Shown: one piece after another, positions 1-10,214 of the stretch
Layout: every line of letters starts with the position of its first letter
Numbering within the stretch: position 1 is the stretch's first letter
DNA from: Tatumella ptyseos ATCC 33301
Lineage (GTDB): Bacteria > Pseudomonadota > Gammaproteobacteria > Enterobacterales > Enterobacteriaceae
Assembly (NCBI RefSeq): GCF_000735525.1
Contig: NZ_JMPR01000053.1
Span: 1 to 36,100, forward strand
DNA length: 36,100 bases
Direction of reading: 5' to 3'
Notes under the pieces: model-generated
Told to the model about the DNA's origin: nothing
What the model saw: the letters and a program-made list of their open reading frames with translations, nothing else
Database searches by the model: none
Translations under genes and position numbers: made by a program

Positions 1-160
1 CCTTAACCCGGCCGCCGCCATGCGGCAACTGAAACTACTGTGCATATGGCGGGCGGAACCTGCTCAGAGCGGATACACGGGAAACAGGATAATTTGTTTG
101 TGTCAGCTCGGTGAATATTCCGTTCGCCTTGCTGCAAGGCACTCAGCCTGACACGATGGC
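1..160. other. Non-coding stretch downstream of fbaA
   Basis: No convincing gene is visible. The stretch contains a small GC hairpin (GCCGC-CAT-GCGGC, 14-26), a second perfect hairpin (GCCTTG-CTG-CAAGGC, 126-140) and one copy of a short repeat (109-131). In E. coli the next gene in this direction is mscS, which would start left of the window, so part of this stretch may be its upstream region. Confidence 0.5.
109..131 (+). repeat. 23-base direct repeat, copy 1
   Basis: CGGTGAATATTCCGTTCGC followed by CTTG. The same 23 bases recur at 36074-36096 with one mismatch (19 identical bases, then TTTG). This copy runs into the perfect hairpin at 126-140. It lies in the intergenic space beyond the fbaA terminator. 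I found no other copy by eye. Confidence 0.6.
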
Positions 161-189
161 AATAAAAAAGGCCCGCTATAATGCGGGCC
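161..189 (-). terminator. Rho-independent terminator of the epd-pgk-fbaA operon
   Basis: On the minus strand a 7-bp GC stem (GGCCCGC / GCGGGCC, 170-189) is followed by six T (164-169). It lies about 20 bases past the fbaA stop codon. Confidence 0.9.
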
Positions 190-208
190 TCTTTCCCCTC
201 AGTGGGGC

Positions 209-1288
209 TTACAGACGATCAATCGCATTCAGCTCATGGAATGCCTGTTCCAGGCGAACTACCATTGAGCTCTGCGCTGCACGCAGCCAGGCACGTGGAT
301 CATAGTATTTTTTGTTCGGTTTATCGTCACCCTCAGGGTTGCCCAACTGAGACTGCAGATAACCTTCGTTCTTTTTGTAGTACTGCAGAATACCGTCCCA
401 GGTCGCCCATTGGGTATCGGTATCGATATTCATTTTGATCACGCCATAGCCGATAGCTTCTTTGATCTCTTCAGCAGAAGAACCGGAGCCTCCGTGGAAA
501 ACAAAGTTCAGCGCGTTGTGCGGCAGGCCATGTTTTTCGCTGACATAATCCTGTGAATTACGCAGAATTTTTGGCGTCAGCTGAACATTACCAGGTTTGT
601 ACACCCCATGCACGTTACCGAAAGAAGCTGCGATAGTGAAATTAGGGCTGATCTCGTTCAGTTTACGGTATGCGTAATCAACATCTTCAGGCTGGGTATA
701 CAGAGCTGAGTTATCGAGGTGCGAGTTATCAACGCCGTCTTCTTCACCGCCGGTACAACCCAGTTCGATTTCCAGAGTCATACCCATTTTCGCCATGCGA
801 GCCAGGTATTTGCTGCTGATTTCGATGTTTTCTTCCAGTGACTGTTCTGACAGGTCGATCATGTGAGAAGAGAACAGAGGCTTACCGGTTTTGGCGAAAT
901 GCGCTTCACCGGCATCCAGCAGACCGTCGATCCATGGCAGCAGTTTTTTGGCACAGTGGTCAGTGTGCAGAATAACCGGTACACCGTACGCTTCAGCCAT
1001 CAGATGCACATGGTGTGCACCCGCGATAGCACCCATGATAGCCGCAGCCTGCGGTTTGTCAGACTTATAGCCTTTACCGGCAATAAATGCAGCACCACCG
1101 TTAGAGAACTGAACAATTACCGGCGCTTTCACTTTCGCCGCAGTTTCCAGTACCGCATTGATGGAGTCGCTGCCGACACAGTTTACTGCAGGCAGTGCAA
1201 AATGATTCTCTTTAGCGACCTGGAAGATTTTCTGAACATCTTCGCCAGTAACTACACCAGGTTTTACGAAATCAAAAATTTTAGACAT
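209..1288 (-). CDS. fbaA: Class II fructose-bisphosphate aldolase
   Basis: Cytosolic zinc aldolase that cleaves fructose-1,6-bisphosphate to dihydroxyacetone phosphate and glyceraldehyde-3-phosphate, and condenses them in gluconeogenesis. The 359 residues equal the E. coli FbaA length. Visible are HTDH with the catalytic Asp110 and zinc ligand His111, Glu175 in LEIELG, His227 in GNVHGVY and the FHGGSGS loop with His265. AGGA sits nine bases before the ATG. It is the last gene of the epd-pgk-fbaA operon, 92 bases after pgk, and is followed by a strong terminator. The pgk-fbaA gap contains a small GCCCG..CGGGC hairpin, which could act in mRNA processing or stability; that is inference. Confidence 0.98.
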   Translation of the reverse strand: MSKIFDFVKPGVVTGEDVQKIFQVAKENHFALPAVNCVGSDSINAVLETAAKVKAPVIVQFSNGGAAFIAGKGYKSDKPQAAAIMGAIAGAHHVHLMAEAYGVPVILHTDHCAKKLLPWIDGLLDAGEAHFAKTGKPLFSSHMIDLSEQSLEENIEISSKYLARMAKMGMTLEIELGCTGGEEDGVDNSHLDNSALYTQPEDVDYAYRKLNEISPNFTIAASFGNVHGVYKPGNVQLTPKILRNSQDYVSEKHGLPHNALNFVFHGGSGSSAEEIKEAIGYGVIKMNIDTDTQWATWDGILQYYKKNEGYLQSQLGNPEGDDKPNKKYYDPRAWLRAAQSSMVVRLEQAFHELNAIDRL

Positions 1289-1380
1289 GACATTGTCCTG
1301 TTTCGTTGGCCGTAAACGGATGCCCGTTAGCCGGGCTAAACTCGATGCGCCCGGCCCCTGCCGGGTACACCGTCGCAGAA

Positions 1381-2544
1381 TTACTGTTTTGCACGCTCTT
1401 CAAGCATGGCAACTGCCGGTAATTTTTTACCTTCAACAAATTCGAGGAAAGCACCACCGCCGGTAGAGATATAAGAAATTTTATCTTCGATACCGAACAA
1501 ATCGATGGCCGCCAGCGTATCACCGCCACCGGCAACAGAGAATGCTTCGCTGTCTGCAATGGCATTAGCAACGATTTCGGTGCCTTTACGGAAGTTAGGG
1601 AATTCAAATACCCCTACCGGACCATTCCACAGGATCGTCTTCGCGCCTTTCAGGATAGCGGCCATTGCCTGTGCCGTTTCGTCGCCAAAGTCCATGATCT
1701 CTTCATCATCACGAATTTCGTTAACTTTTTTCACGGTTGCAGGTGCCGTTTCAGAGAATTCAGTACCTACGCGGGAGTCCGTCGGTACCGGGATCCCATG
1801 TTGATCACGCAGTTTTTTCGCCGCTTCCACGAAGTCCGGCTCATACAGTGATTTACCGACATTGTTGTCAATAGCCACAAAAGTATTTGCGATACCCCCG
1901 CCGACAATCACGGTATCCGCAATGCCCACCAGTGACTGCAGGACATCAAACTTCGTTGAAACTTTAGACCCACCCACCACAGCAACCATCGGACGTGCCG
2001 GGTTGCTCATCGCTTTACCTAATGCTTCCAGCTCTGCGGATAACAGCGGGCCGGCACACGCGATAGGGGCGAATTTACCTACACCGTGGGTAGAGGCCTG
2101 AGCACGGTGCGCGGTACCAAAAGCATCCATCACAAAAACATCACACAGTGCGGCATATTTCTTCGCCAGCACTTCGTCATCTTTTTTCTCGCCTTTGTTG
2201 AAACGGACGTTTTCCAGCACAACCAGTTCGCCGCTTTCCACAGATACGCCGTCCAGATAGTCTTTTGCCAACGTGACATTGGTACCGTTCAGTTTATCTT
2301 TCAGGTAATTCACCACCGGCAGCAAAGAAAACTCTTCGTTATATTCGCCTTCTACCGGGCGACCGAGGTGAGAGGTCACCATGACTTTAGCACCCTGCTT
2401 CAGTGCAGATTCAATGGTCGGTAATGATGCACGGATACGGGCATCTGACGTAACTTTTCCGTCTTTCACCGGTACGTTCAAGTCAGCACGAATCAGTACA
2501 CGTTTACCTGCAAGATCCAGATCGGTCATTTTAATTACAGACAT
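1381..2544 (-). CDS. pgk: Phosphoglycerate kinase
   Basis: Cytosolic glycolytic enzyme that transfers the acyl phosphate of 1,3-bisphosphoglycerate to ADP. The 387 residues match the E. coli enzyme. The N-terminal signature [11 protein letters not shown] is at 19-29. Nucleotide-binding elements are GGSK (191-194), NGPVGVFE (307-314), GGGDT (339-343) and TGGGA (361-365). AGAGGA lies just before the ATG and supports the start. It is the middle gene of the operon, 49 bases after epd, close enough for co-transcription. Nothing is unusual. Confidence 0.98.
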   Translation of the reverse strand: MSVIKMTDLDLAGKRVLIRADLNVPVKDGKVTSDARIRASLPTIESALKQGAKVMVTSHLGRPVEGEYNEEFSLLPVVNYLKDKLNGTNVTLAKDYLDGVSVESGELVVLENVRFNKGEKKDDEVLAKKYAALCDVFVMDAFGTAHRAQASTHGVGKFAPIACAGPLLSAELEALGKAMSNPARPMVAVVGGSKVSTKFDVLQSLVGIADTVIVGGGIANTFVAIDNNVGKSLYEPDFVEAAKKLRDQHGIPVPTDSRVGTEFSETAPATVKKVNEIRDDEEIMDFGDETAQAMAAILKGAKTILWNGPVGVFEFPNFRKGTEIVANAIADSEAFSVAGGGDTLAAIDLFGIEDKISYISTGGGAFLEFVEGKKLPAVAMLEERAKQ

Positions 2545-2593
2545 GGTGAATCCTCTTATTGATTCTCGTAAGTTTGTCAGGCGCTATCACGCC

Positions 2594-3613
2594 TTACCTG
2601 AAATTACCTGCAGACATTGCTAAGGTGGTGTCCAGCATCCGGTTAGCAAAGCCCCATTCGTTATCGCACCACACCAGGGTTTTCACCAGGTGCTGACCAC
2701 TGACCCGTGTCTGAGTACCATCGACGATGGCACTGTGCGGATCGTGGTTAAAATCAACAGAAACCAAGGGTAGTTCGGTATAGTCGACTATACCACGAAA
2801 TATTCCCTGTGCTCCGTTTTGCAAAACCTCGTTAACTTTGGCCGCAGTCACCGGTATTTCCAGGGTAACACTGAGGTCGATAGCCGTCACATTGATCACC
2901 GGCACCCTCACGGCAATAGCCTCAAACCGATCCGCAAACTGAGGAAATATCCGCGTGATCCCGGCCGCCAGTTTGGTGTCTACCGGTATGATCGACTGGC
3001 TGGCTGCCCGGGTCCGGCGCAAATCGGTATGATAGGCATCCAGAACCTGTTGATCATGCATGGATGAATGGATAGTCGTGACGGTACCCGATACAATCCT
3101 GAAGGCATCATCCAGTAGTTTAATCACCGGGATGATACAATTTGTGGTACAGGACGCATTTGAGACTATCCGGTCGCTTTCTTTCAGTTCATGGTGGTTC
3201 ACACCATACACCACGGTCGCATCCAGAGAATTCCCGCCCGGGTGTGAAAACAGCACTTTTTTAGCACCGGCTGCAAGGTGTGCCTCGCCATCCGCTCGGC
3301 TGCCATAGTGCCCGGTGCAGTCCAGTACAATATCAACGTCCAGTTCCCGCCAGGGAAGAGAGGCTATCTGAGGCTGATGTAACAGGCGGATAGGATCACG
3401 CCCTACCCGTAGCACATCCTCTTCCAGCCGTACCTCATAAGCAAAGCGACCATGCGTGGTGTCATATTTCAGAAGATGGGCAATCCCTTCATTGTCGGCC
3501 AGTTCATTAATGGCTACGACTGAAATATCCGTATGCCGGCCGCTTTCGTACAGTGCGCGCAATACGCTACGGCCAATACGTCCAAAACCATTAATCGCAA
3601 TTCTCAGGGTCAT
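2594..3613 (-). CDS. epd: D-erythrose-4-phosphate dehydrogenase
   Basis: GAPDH-family NAD enzyme oxidising erythrose-4-phosphate to 4-phosphoerythronate, the first step of the DXP-dependent pyridoxal phosphate pathway. The Rossmann start [10 protein letters not shown] is at 7-16 and the catalytic Cys155 lies in SNASCTTNC. An upstream in-frame start would add 18 residues, but the ATG at 3613 gives 339 residues, the E. coli Epd length, with the family N-terminus ([11 protein letters not shown] against MTVRVAINGFG). The ribosome binding site is weak. It is the first gene of the epd-pgk-fbaA operon, as in E. coli. The C-terminal [14 protein letters not shown] motif is intact. Confidence 0.96.
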   Translation of the reverse strand: MTLRIAINGFGRIGRSVLRALYESGRHTDISVVAINELADNEGIAHLLKYDTTHGRFAYEVRLEEDVLRVGRDPIRLLHQPQIASLPWRELDVDIVLDCTGHYGSRADGEAHLAAGAKKVLFSHPGGNSLDATVVYGVNHHELKESDRIVSNASCTTNCIIPVIKLLDDAFRIVSGTVTTIHSSMHDQQVLDAYHTDLRRTRAASQSIIPVDTKLAAGITRIFPQFADRFEAIAVRVPVINVTAIDLSVTLEIPVTAAKVNEVLQNGAQGIFRGIVDYTELPLVSVDFNHDPHSAIVDGTQTRVSGQHLVKTLVWCDNEWGFANRMLDTTLAMSAGNFR

Positions 3614-3796
3614 GTCACTACCATTATTTCTGTGCCGGTGGTTACGGAATACAGCGATCCCTGTCACCTCAACGCGTTAGCGCAACGACAGACCGGACAC
3701 TATTGCCGCTACAGAACCCCAACTGAAACGCTTCAGCTGAGAATAAATCATGCGATGTCACACGGGAATGACTGAGATCAACTGCAATTCTAATTA

Positions 3797-3812
3797 TTCG
3801 ATCAAACTCACA
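3797..3812 (-). promoter_or_regulatory. CRP-like site upstream of epd
   Basis: TTCGATCAAACTCACA on the plus strand has one perfect CRP half-site (TCACA) and one 3/5 half-site with the standard six-base spacer. E. coli epd is known to be CRP-activated. It lies about 190 bases before the epd ATG. No clear -10/-35 pair was assigned downstream. Confidence 0.35.
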
Positions 3813-3875
3813 TTTTTAACTGTCAGCTGTGCATAAAAAGCACATCTCAGTTCATCTTTCCCGTTCCGTAACCTG

Positions 3876-3905
3876 AAAAAAAAGCATGGCAGTTTCCCGC
3901 CATGC
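3876..3905 (-). terminator. Rho-independent terminator of tktA
   Basis: On the minus strand GCATGGC pairs with GCCATGC around an 8-base loop and is followed by eight T. It lies about 30 bases after the tktA stop and separates tktA from the epd promoter region. Confidence 0.92.
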
Positions 3906-3936
3906 TGTTCACTTACAGACCTGTCAAAGGACCGGA

Positions 3937-5928
3937 TTACAGCAGAGCGTTAGCTTTCGCCACTACATTCTCTACGGTGAAGCCGAACTCTTTAAACAGC
4001 AGATCCGCCGGCGCTGACTCACCGAAGCTGGTCATACCGACAATTGCACCGTTCAGGCCGGTATATTTGTACCAGAAGTCAGCGATAGCTGCCTCGATAG
4101 CCACACGGGCGGTGACTGCCGCCGGCAGTACCGATTCACGGTAAGCCGCATCCTGCTTATCAAAGGCATCCGTTGACGGCATCGAAACAACACGGACTTT
4201 ACGGCCCTGTCCGCTCAGCTGCTCTGCCGCCGCGACGGCCAGAGAGACTTCCGAACCGGTGGCAATCAGGATCAGTTCCGGCTGGCCGTCACAGTCTTTC
4301 AGTACATATCCGCCGCGGGCCACGTTCGCCAGCTGCTCTGCACTGCGTGGCTGCTGCGCCAGGTTCTGACGGGAGAAGATCAGTGCGGTCGGGCCGTCCT
4401 GACGTTCAATAGCGTATTTCCAGGCCACCGCAGATTCCACCTGGTCACACGGACGCCAGGTGCTCATGTTCGGAGTCGTACGCAGGCTGGCCAGCTGCTC
4501 GACCGGCTGGTGAGTCGGACCGTCTTCACCCAGACCGATAGAGTCATGGGTATAGACCAGCACCTGACGGATTTTCATCAGGGCTGCCATACGCGCAGCA
4601 TTACGTGCATATTCCACAAACATCAGGAAGGTTGCGGTGTAAGGCAGGAAGCCGCCATGCAGGGAGATACCGTTCGCCACCGCGGTCATTCCGAATTCAC
4701 GCACACCGTAATGGATATAGTTACCTGCGGCATCTTCGTTAATCGGTTTAGAGCCGGACCACATCGTCAGGTTGCTCGGGGCCAGGTCCGCTGAACCGCC
4801 CAGGTATTCCGGCAGCAGTTTACCAAACGCTTCAATCGCATTCTGTGAGGCTTTACGGCTGGCGATGTTCGCCGGGTTTGCCTGCAACTGTTCGATATAT
4901 TTCTGTGACTCTTCCTGCCAGTTTTCCGGCAGTTTGTCACGGGTACGACGGACAAATTCCTGAGCCAGCGCCGGGAAAGCCTGCTGGTAGGCAGCAAATT
5001 TCTTATCCCACGCCTGCTCTTTCTCAGAACCGGCATTTTTGGCATCCCAGGCCGCATAAATATCGTCAGGGATTTCAAACGGTGCGTAGTTCCAGCCCAG
5101 TTGTTTACGGGTCAGTGCAATTTCCTCGTCACCCAGCGGGGCGCCGTGAGAATCGTGGGTGCCGGCTTTGTTCGGCGAACCGAAACCGATCACGGTTTTG
5201 CAAATCAGCAGTGACGGTTTGTCGGTTACGCTGCGTGCTTCTTCCACCGCACGGCGGATTGCGTCATGGTCGTGGCCGTCGATACCGCGGATCACATGCC
5301 AGTTATAGGCTTCGAAACGCATACCGGTGTCGTCGGTAAACCAGCCATCGGTGTGACCGTCGATGGAAATGCCGTTGTCGTCATAGAAAGCGATCAGTTT
5401 ACCCAGTTTCAGAGTACCGGCCAGTGAACAGGCCTCGTGAGAGATCCCTTCCATCATGCAGCCATCACCCATAAACGCGTAGGTGTAGTGGTCGACGATA
5501 TCGTGGCCCGGACGGTTAAACTGGGCAGCCAGTGTGCGCTCAGCAATGGCAAAACCGACGGCATTGGCAATACCCTGCCCCAGCGGACCGGTGGTGGTTT
5601 CCACGCCCGGGGTGTAGCCGTATTCCGGGTGACCCGGGGTACGGGAATGGAGCTGGCGGAAGTTTTCCAGTTCCTGAATCGGCAGATCATACCCGGTGAG
5701 GTGCAGCAGGCTGTAAATCAGCATGGAACCGTGGCCGTTAGACAGGACAAAACGGTCACGATCGGCCCAGGACGGGTTCTGCGGGTTATGGTTCAGGAAA
5801 TCACGCCATAACACTTCGGCAATATCAGCCATGCCCATCGGGGCACCCGGGTGACCGGATTTGGCTTTTTGTACGGCATCCATACTGAGGGCACGAATAG
5901 CATTCGCGAGTTCTTTATGAGAGGGCAT
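3937..5928 (-). CDS. tktA: Transketolase
   Basis: Thiamine-diphosphate enzyme of the non-oxidative pentose phosphate pathway, transferring two-carbon ketol units and supplying erythrose-4-phosphate. The 663 residues equal E. coli TktA. Substrate and cofactor residues His26, His66 and His100 are present, and the ThDP motif runs from GDG (154-156) to Asn185. GGAG sits eight bases before the ATG. It is a single transcription unit with its own terminator. A TATACT -10-like hexamer (6044-6049, minus) with a poor -35 could be its promoter. Epd, the next gene downstream, uses erythrose-4-phosphate, a product of this enzyme. Confidence 0.97.
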   Translation of the reverse strand: MPSHKELANAIRALSMDAVQKAKSGHPGAPMGMADIAEVLWRDFLNHNPQNPSWADRDRFVLSNGHGSMLIYSLLHLTGYDLPIQELENFRQLHSRTPGHPEYGYTPGVETTTGPLGQGIANAVGFAIAERTLAAQFNRPGHDIVDHYTYAFMGDGCMMEGISHEACSLAGTLKLGKLIAFYDDNGISIDGHTDGWFTDDTGMRFEAYNWHVIRGIDGHDHDAIRRAVEEARSVTDKPSLLICKTVIGFGSPNKAGTHDSHGAPLGDEEIALTRKQLGWNYAPFEIPDDIYAAWDAKNAGSEKEQAWDKKFAAYQQAFPALAQEFVRRTRDKLPENWQEESQKYIEQLQANPANIASRKASQNAIEAFGKLLPEYLGGSADLAPSNLTMWSGSKPINEDAAGNYIHYGVREFGMTAVANGISLHGGFLPYTATFLMFVEYARNAARMAALMKIRQVLVYTHDSIGLGEDGPTHQPVEQLASLRTTPNMSTWRPCDQVESAVAWKYAIERQDGPTALIFSRQNLAQQPRSAEQLANVARGGYVLKDCDGQPELILIATGSEVSLAVAAAEQLSGQGRKVRVVSMPSTDAFDKQDAAYRESVLPAAVTARVAIEAAIADFWYKYTGLNGAIVGMTSFGESAPADLLFKEFGFTVENVVAKANALL

Positions 5929-6059
5929 GCTTAAACTCCAGATCGGATAATGGCCTTCCCTTTACCAATGCATTGAAAATCAACAATTAACAGGCAAGGC
6001 GGAAAAACAGTCGTCCTTCAATGTACATGAAAAACGGGGCAAAAGTATATGCTATGACG

Positions 6060-6225
6060 GGCGAATTGTGCGACCCGGAGGGCTGGCTGGCTGGGATAAA
6101 CCCTCAGAGTGTTTACCGGAAGCGGTGATCGCAAAAGATTATGCTACCCCCTTGCGGGGAAAGACAATTTTCCTTGTCCGTAAGCACCATTTTTTAGTGG
6201 GGAACAGGGGTGAGTGCTTTTTGAA
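6060..6225 (+). ncRNA. Candidate small RNA antisense to the tktA upstream region
   Basis: The 362-base gap between tktA and the YidB-like gene has no ORF of note but is full of plus-strand hairpins: GAGGG/CCCTC (6078-6105), CCCC-TTGC-GGGG (6148-6159), GACAA-TTTTCC-TTGTC (6163-6178), then AAGCAC/GTGCTT (6182-6219) running into five T. This resembles a structured RNA ending in an intrinsic terminator. A TATGCT hexamer near 6048 could be a -10, but no good -35 accompanies it. The structures could instead belong to a minus-strand tktA leader. Confidence 0.25.
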
Positions 6226-6235
6226 CAGAAAGGAT

Positions 6236-6268
6236 AAAAAAACCGGCAGTCCTGACGGTTCTGCCGGT
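6236..6268 (-). terminator. Rho-independent terminator of the YidB-like gene
   Basis: On the minus strand ACCGGCAG pairs with CTGCCGGT (6242-6268), followed by a run of seven T. It starts about 22 bases after the stop codon. Confidence 0.92.
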
Positions 6269-6290
6269 GTACCTGAGCGAATGTCAGGAA

Positions 6291-6698
6291 TTAGCTTTTG
6301 AAGATGCTGGCGACCAGAGAGCCCAGGTCAGGCGAACTGTTAGTGCCTGTGGCTTCCGGATGAACTTCACCTTGCGGAGAAATTTTATCCATCAGTTCCG
6401 GCAGGATTTTAGACAGAACGCCGGAGGCACCGTCAACGTCGGTCCCCAGTTTGCCGGCCAGAGACTCTAAGTCCTGGCTGCTGAGTGCTGACTTAATGTC
6501 ATCACTGCTGACAGACTGATTCGCGCCATTGCTCAGCCAGGTCGACAGGATTTCGCCCAGTCCGCCCTGCTGGAATTTCTGGATCAGAACTTCCACACCG
6601 CCCTGCTCCTGTACCCAGTTCCAGACAGCCTGTAACTGCCCCAGATTATTTTGCTGCCCGCCGGTCAGGGAACCGACCAGATCATCCAGTAAACCCAT
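6291..6698 (-). CDS. YidB-like DUF937 family protein
   Basis: A 135-residue protein of the YidB/DUF937 family: N-terminus MGLLDDLVGSLTGG, a Gly/Gln-rich segment, the typical GGLGEILSTWLSNG (45-58) and a helical C-terminal half with repeated leucines around SSDDIKSALSSQDLESLAGKLG. There is no signal peptide or membrane segment. Family function is unknown, and YidB itself is poorly characterised. AGGAG lies seven bases before the ATG. It is monocistronic with a strong terminator. In E. coli yidB is near gyrB and this slot holds the metalloprotease gene loiP, so the location is a lineage difference. Whether this is the yidB orthologue or a second paralogue cannot be told here. Confidence 0.85.
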   Translation of the reverse strand: MGLLDDLVGSLTGGQQNNLGQLQAVWNWVQEQGGVEVLIQKFQQGGLGEILSTWLSNGANQSVSSDDIKSALSSQDLESLAGKLGTDVDGASGVLSKILPELMDKISPQGEVHPEATGTNSSPDLGSLVASIFKS

Positions 6699-6761
6699 GA
6701 TATTCTCCTCTTAAATCCGTATCAGGTAACTTACCCCTGATACGGTCTCCGATACAAGTAA

Positions 6762-7682
6762 TTACGCTTTGTTGGCGGCCTGAACATGTAACATATCTAA
6801 AGCCAGCGTCGCCGCCGCCAGCGAAGTCAGGTCCGCATGATCATAGCCTGGCGCGACTTCCACCAGATCCATGCCCACGATATTCATACCCTGCAGACCA
6901 CGGATCAGCTTCGTCGCCTTGTCAGACGTCAGCCCGCCAATCACCGGCGTTCCGGTGCCCGGTGCGTGCGCCGGATCCAGGCAATCGATATCAAAGGTCA
7001 GATAAACCGGCAGATCACCGACAGTTTTTTTGATTTCCGCCAGGATGGATCCCACAGACTGATCATTGACCCATGCCGCATCCAACACATTGAAGCCCAG
7101 ATTTTTGTCATATTCGGTACGGATACCAATCTGTACCGAGTGATCCGGGTCAATCAGCCCTTCATTCGGGGCATGGTAGAACATGGTACCGTGGTCAAAG
7201 GTCGGCCCGTTTGAATAGGTATCGGTATGCGCATCAAAATGTACCAGAGCCATCTTACCGAAATGCTTCGCATGGGCGCGCAGCAGCGGCAGGGAGATGT
7301 AGTGGTCGCCGCCGAAGGTCAGCATACGTTTGCCGTTAGCCAGTAATTTTTCGGCATGTTCCTGTAAGCGGGTCGACATGTCCTGGGAATCACCAAATGC
7401 ATAGACCAGATCACCGCAATCAACGACGTTCAGACGCTCACGCAGGTCAAAATCCCACGGCCAGCGACACCCTTCCCAGGCCAGGTTGGTCGAGATCTGG
7501 CGAATGGCTCCGGGGCCTAAACGGCTGCCGGGACGGCCGGATGTCGCCGCATCGAAAGGAACGCCAGTGATCACCCACTCAGCATCGCTGTCATACGGCT
7601 GAAAGTTCAGCGGGAACCGCATAAAGCCAAAGGCATTTGACACCAGGGAGTTGTCATACTGATTACCCAGGGTATGGTACAT
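6762..7682 (-). CDS. speB: Agmatinase
   Basis: Cytosolic manganese ureohydrolase that splits agmatine to putrescine and urea, the second step of the arginine decarboxylase route. The 306 residues equal E. coli SpeB. Binuclear metal ligands are visible: GGDH (124-127, His127), DAHTD (150-154: Asp150, His152, Asp154) and DIDCLDP (Asp231, Asp233). AGAGGAAGAG precedes the ATG. It follows speA, but a strong terminator lies between them, so it probably has its own promoter or depends on read-through. A perfect inverted repeat CCGGTGA-ACGGA-TCACCGG (7701-7719) lies just upstream of the ribosome binding site and would fold in a leader. Confidence 0.97.
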   Translation of the reverse strand: MYHTLGNQYDNSLVSNAFGFMRFPLNFQPYDSDAEWVITGVPFDAATSGRPGSRLGPGAIRQISTNLAWEGCRWPWDFDLRERLNVVDCGDLVYAFGDSQDMSTRLQEHAEKLLANGKRMLTFGGDHYISLPLLRAHAKHFGKMALVHFDAHTDTYSNGPTFDHGTMFYHAPNEGLIDPDHSVQIGIRTEYDKNLGFNVLDAAWVNDQSVGSILAEIKKTVGDLPVYLTFDIDCLDPAHAPGTGTPVIGGLTSDKATKLIRGLQGMNIVGMDLVEVAPGYDHADLTSLAAATLALDMLHVQAANKA

Positions 7683-7700
7683 ATCTCTTCCTCTTTCATT

Positions 7701-7719
7701 CCGGTGAACGGATCACCGG
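7701..7719 (-). promoter_or_regulatory. Inverted repeat in the speB 5' region
   Basis: Perfect 7-bp arms CCGGTGA / TCACCGG with a 5-base loop, 19 bases upstream of the speB ATG and directly before the ribosome binding site. It could be an mRNA hairpin or an operator; the sequence alone does not decide. Confidence 0.45.
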
Positions 7720-7754
7720 CATCAGATATTCAGCTATCCGCTCAGGTATAGACG

Positions 7755-7796
7755 AAAAAAAACCCTTGTGTGTCGTTAAACCCGACGCACAAGGGT
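7755..7796 (-). terminator. Rho-independent terminator of speA
   Basis: On the minus strand a 14-base arm starting ACCCTTGTG pairs with its partner ending CACAAGGGT, with one non-Watson-Crick position and a 7-base loop, followed by eight T. It lies about 80 bases past the speA stop codon. Confidence 0.93.
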
Positions 7797-7878
7797 ATTT
7801 GCGGATTATGATATTTCGCTGCCACCTCTGCAATGATTATCCGTGCGTAGTGATAACCGTCAGACATGGCAGACGTTG

Positions 7879-9855
7879 TTACTCGTCTTCCAGGTAGGTG
7901 TACCCGTAAAGACCACTTTCAAATTCCGACAGGAACTGATCACGTAATTCTTCTTCGATATCGCTGGCTTTCACCTGTTTCTGGAACAGTTCCAGCAATT
8001 CACGCGGATTCAGCTGTACGTATTCCAGCATATCAGCCACGGTATCGCCTGTATCGGACAGTTCCACATCCACTGAACCGTCATCAAAGGCATACACGTT
8101 AACCGCTTCAGTATCACCGAACAGGTTATGCATATTGCCCAGAATTTCCTGATACGCACCGACCATAAAGAAGCCCAGCATCGGCGGATTTTGCGGATCA
8201 TATTCCGGCATAGGCATGGTGGTGGCAATACCATCACCGTCGACATAGTGATCGATGGTGCCATCAGAGTCACAGGTAATATCCAGCAGGACGGCACGAC
8301 GTTCCGGAGACTTATTCAGCCCTTCCAGCGGCAGTACCGGGAACAACTGGTCGATCCCCCAGGCATCCGGCATGGACTGGAACAGTGAGAAATTGACGTA
8401 GATCTTATCTGCCATCCGCTCCTGTAATTCGTCAATGATCGGACGATGTGCACGGTTGCTCGGGTCCAGGTGCTGGCGGGTATAATGGCAGATGCTCAGG
8501 TACAACTGCTCAGCCCAGGCACGCTGGGTCAGGCTGTAGGTGCCGGCCGAATATCCGGTGTGGATATCAGACAGGTCCATCTGACTGTCATGCAACCATT
8601 CACGCAGGGAGCGGCGAACATTCGGTTCATGCATCTCCTGCCAGGTTTCCCACAGGCTGATAATCGGACGAGGTGAGTCTTCCGCCGGGGCCTGAGGAGT
8701 AGTAAATTCATTGCGCTCCACACCGATGATGTTAGACACCAGAACCGTATGGTGTGCGGTTACCGCACGCCCTGATTCCGTGATCACGGTCGGATGCTCC
8801 AGCCCATGTTCGTCACAGGCATCACCGATCGCCCAGATAACATTATTGGCGTATTCATTCAGGCCGTAGTTAACCGAACAATCTGACTGGGAACGGGTAC
8901 CTTCGTAATCAACGCCGAGGCCGCCGCCGACATCAAAACATTTGATGTTTACGCCGAGTTTCGCCAGCTCTACATAAAAACGTGCTGACTCGCGAACCCC
9001 GGTAGAGATATCCCGGATATTGGCCATCTGGGAGCCAAGATGGAAATGCAGCAGTTGCAGGCTGTCCAGACGACCGGCATTACGCATGATATCCACCAGC
9101 TGCAGTACCTGAGTTGCCGACAGACCAAACTTCGATTTTTCGCCGCCGCTCGACTGCCATTTACCTGATCCCTGAGACGCCAGACGCGCACGGATCCCCA
9201 AACGCGGTGTTACGTTCAGGCGCTCAGCTTCTTCGAGAACCAGACGAACTTCGGTCATTTTCTCAATAACCAGATACACCTTATGGCCCAGTTTTTCGCC
9301 GATTAACGCCAGACGAATGTATTCACGGTCTTTATAACCGTTACAGACAATCACCGAACGTGTCTGACCCGCGTGAGCCAGTACTGCCATCAGTTCGGCC
9401 TTCGAGCCGGCTTCCAGCCCCAGCGGCTCGCCGGAATTGATCAGTGACTCGATAACGCGCTTGTGCTGATTGACCTTGATGGGATACACCAGGAAATAAT
9501 CGCCACGGTAGCCAAACGATTCACGGGCACGGCGGAACGCTTCGTTGATTGAGCGCAGGCGATGTTGCAGGATCTGCGGAAAACAAAACAGCGCCGGCAG
9601 ACGCTGCCCCTGAGCTTCACGCTCTTTGACCAGTTTTGCCAGATCAACCCTGACCTCCGGCTTATCCGGATTCGGGCACACACTGATATGACCCAGTTCA
9701 TTGACGTCATAATAGTTGTTGCCCCACCAGGCGATGTTATAGGTTTTTAACATCCGGCTGGCGTCAGAATTAGTGATTGCGACTTCCTGCATTGAGCGCA
9801 ATTCCCCATGTTCGCCTGCTGACGAACCCTTAATAGTCTTCATGTCGTCAGACAT
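7879..9855 (-). CDS. speA: Biosynthetic arginine decarboxylase
   Basis: PLP enzyme (alanine racemase-fold, group IV decarboxylase) converting arginine to agmatine, substrate of SpeB. The 658 residues equal E. coli SpeA, with the same [16 protein letters not shown]-terminus and the [10 protein letters not shown]-terminus. The PLP lysine is K127 in YPIKVNQ. The PLP-phosphate loop [12 protein letters not shown] and the C-terminal ITCDSDG motif are intact. GAGG sits about nine bases before the ATG. A small ORF (9848-9943) overlaps the start, in the position of yqgB in E. coli. Transcription ends at the terminator before speB. Confidence 0.97.
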   Translation of the reverse strand: MSDDMKTIKGSSAGEHGELRSMQEVAITNSDASRMLKTYNIAWWGNNYYDVNELGHISVCPNPDKPEVRVDLAKLVKEREAQGQRLPALFCFPQILQHRLRSINEAFRRARESFGYRGDYFLVYPIKVNQHKRVIESLINSGEPLGLEAGSKAELMAVLAHAGQTRSVIVCNGYKDREYIRLALIGEKLGHKVYLVIEKMTEVRLVLEEAERLNVTPRLGIRARLASQGSGKWQSSGGEKSKFGLSATQVLQLVDIMRNAGRLDSLQLLHFHLGSQMANIRDISTGVRESARFYVELAKLGVNIKCFDVGGGLGVDYEGTRSQSDCSVNYGLNEYANNVIWAIGDACDEHGLEHPTVITESGRAVTAHHTVLVSNIIGVERNEFTTPQAPAEDSPRPIISLWETWQEMHEPNVRRSLREWLHDSQMDLSDIHTGYSAGTYSLTQRAWAEQLYLSICHYTRQHLDPSNRAHRPIIDELQERMADKIYVNFSLFQSMPDAWGIDQLFPVLPLEGLNKSPERRAVLLDITCDSDGTIDHYVDGDGIATTMPMPEYDPQNPPMLGFFMVGAYQEILGNMHNLFGDTEAVNVYAFDDGSVDVELSDTGDTVADMLEYVQLNPRELLELFQKQVKASDIEEELRDQFLSEFESGLYGYTYLEDE

Positions 9856-9943
9856 TGCGAACCTCTATTTTAGATTGAAAAGTGAAACGGCTGATTTCCC
9901 GCATGGAGAAACGTCTCCTGATCGGATTGGCAATTTCATCCAT
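9848..9943 (-). CDS. Possible YqgB-like small ORF overlapping the speA start
   Basis: A 31-codon ORF from an ATG at 9943 that ends inside the first codons of speA. Its [10 protein letters not shown] stretch loosely resembles the VNCFTLNKII end of E. coli YqgB, which lies in the same place. No ribosome binding site precedes the ATG, and a TGCTATACC extended -10-like element (9946-9954) directly abuts it. The nucleotide similarity may reflect conserved speA leader rather than protein. Confidence 0.25.
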   Translation of the reverse strand: MDEIANPIRRRFSMREISRFTFQSKIEVRNV

Positions 9944-9945
9944 CA

Positions 9946-9954
9946 GGTATAGCA
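9946..9954 (-). promoter_or_regulatory. Possible speA extended -10 element
   Basis: TGCTATACC on the minus strand matches the extended -10 pattern TGnTATAnT in most positions and lies about 90 bases before the speA ATG. The -35 region is poor. Confidence 0.3.
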
Positions 9955-10058
9955 CAGAGTCAGGATGAACGATGGCATTAATAGGATCACTGGCCTGAGT
10001 TACGAGGGAGAGAAAATCTCCGGTAACACAGAGAACAGGCCCGGCCTGCGTACGGCAT

Positions 10059-10214
10059 TCAGCCAGCACAGGTGTCAGGATCAACAGGGCAAAAAGGATA
10101 ACGTCGTCGGGACAGTATGAAGGTCACTGCATAAATCGCAGAAAAAAAAGAGTAAGAACTCAGCGCATCAGAACAGAGCGAAGAACCATCAAAAATTGTA
10201 TAGGCCTGGTTCAT
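10059..10214 (-). CDS. Putative 51-residue small membrane protein or leader peptide
   Basis: An ORF too short for routine gene calling. It starts at ATG 10214 and is preceded by GGAGGTGA (10223-10230), a perfect 8-base match to the 16S anti-Shine-Dalgarno, with eight bases between. The product starts MNQAYTIFDGSSLC, has one hydrophobic segment (SFFSAIYAVTFIL, about residues 23-35), then SRRRYPFCP. A single-pass inner-membrane peptide or a leader upstream of speA are both possible. In E. coli this gap carries yqgD and yqgC; I cannot establish homology. No promoter was assigned. Confidence 0.45.
   Translation of the reverse strand: MNQAYTIFDGSSLCSDALSSYSFFSAIYAVTFILSRRRYPFCPVDPDTCAG

Noticed and set aside
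9944-10084. 78-codon form of the ORF upstream of speA, from TTG 10084
   Set aside because: A TTG start with no ribosome binding site, overlapping the end of the better-supported small ORF.
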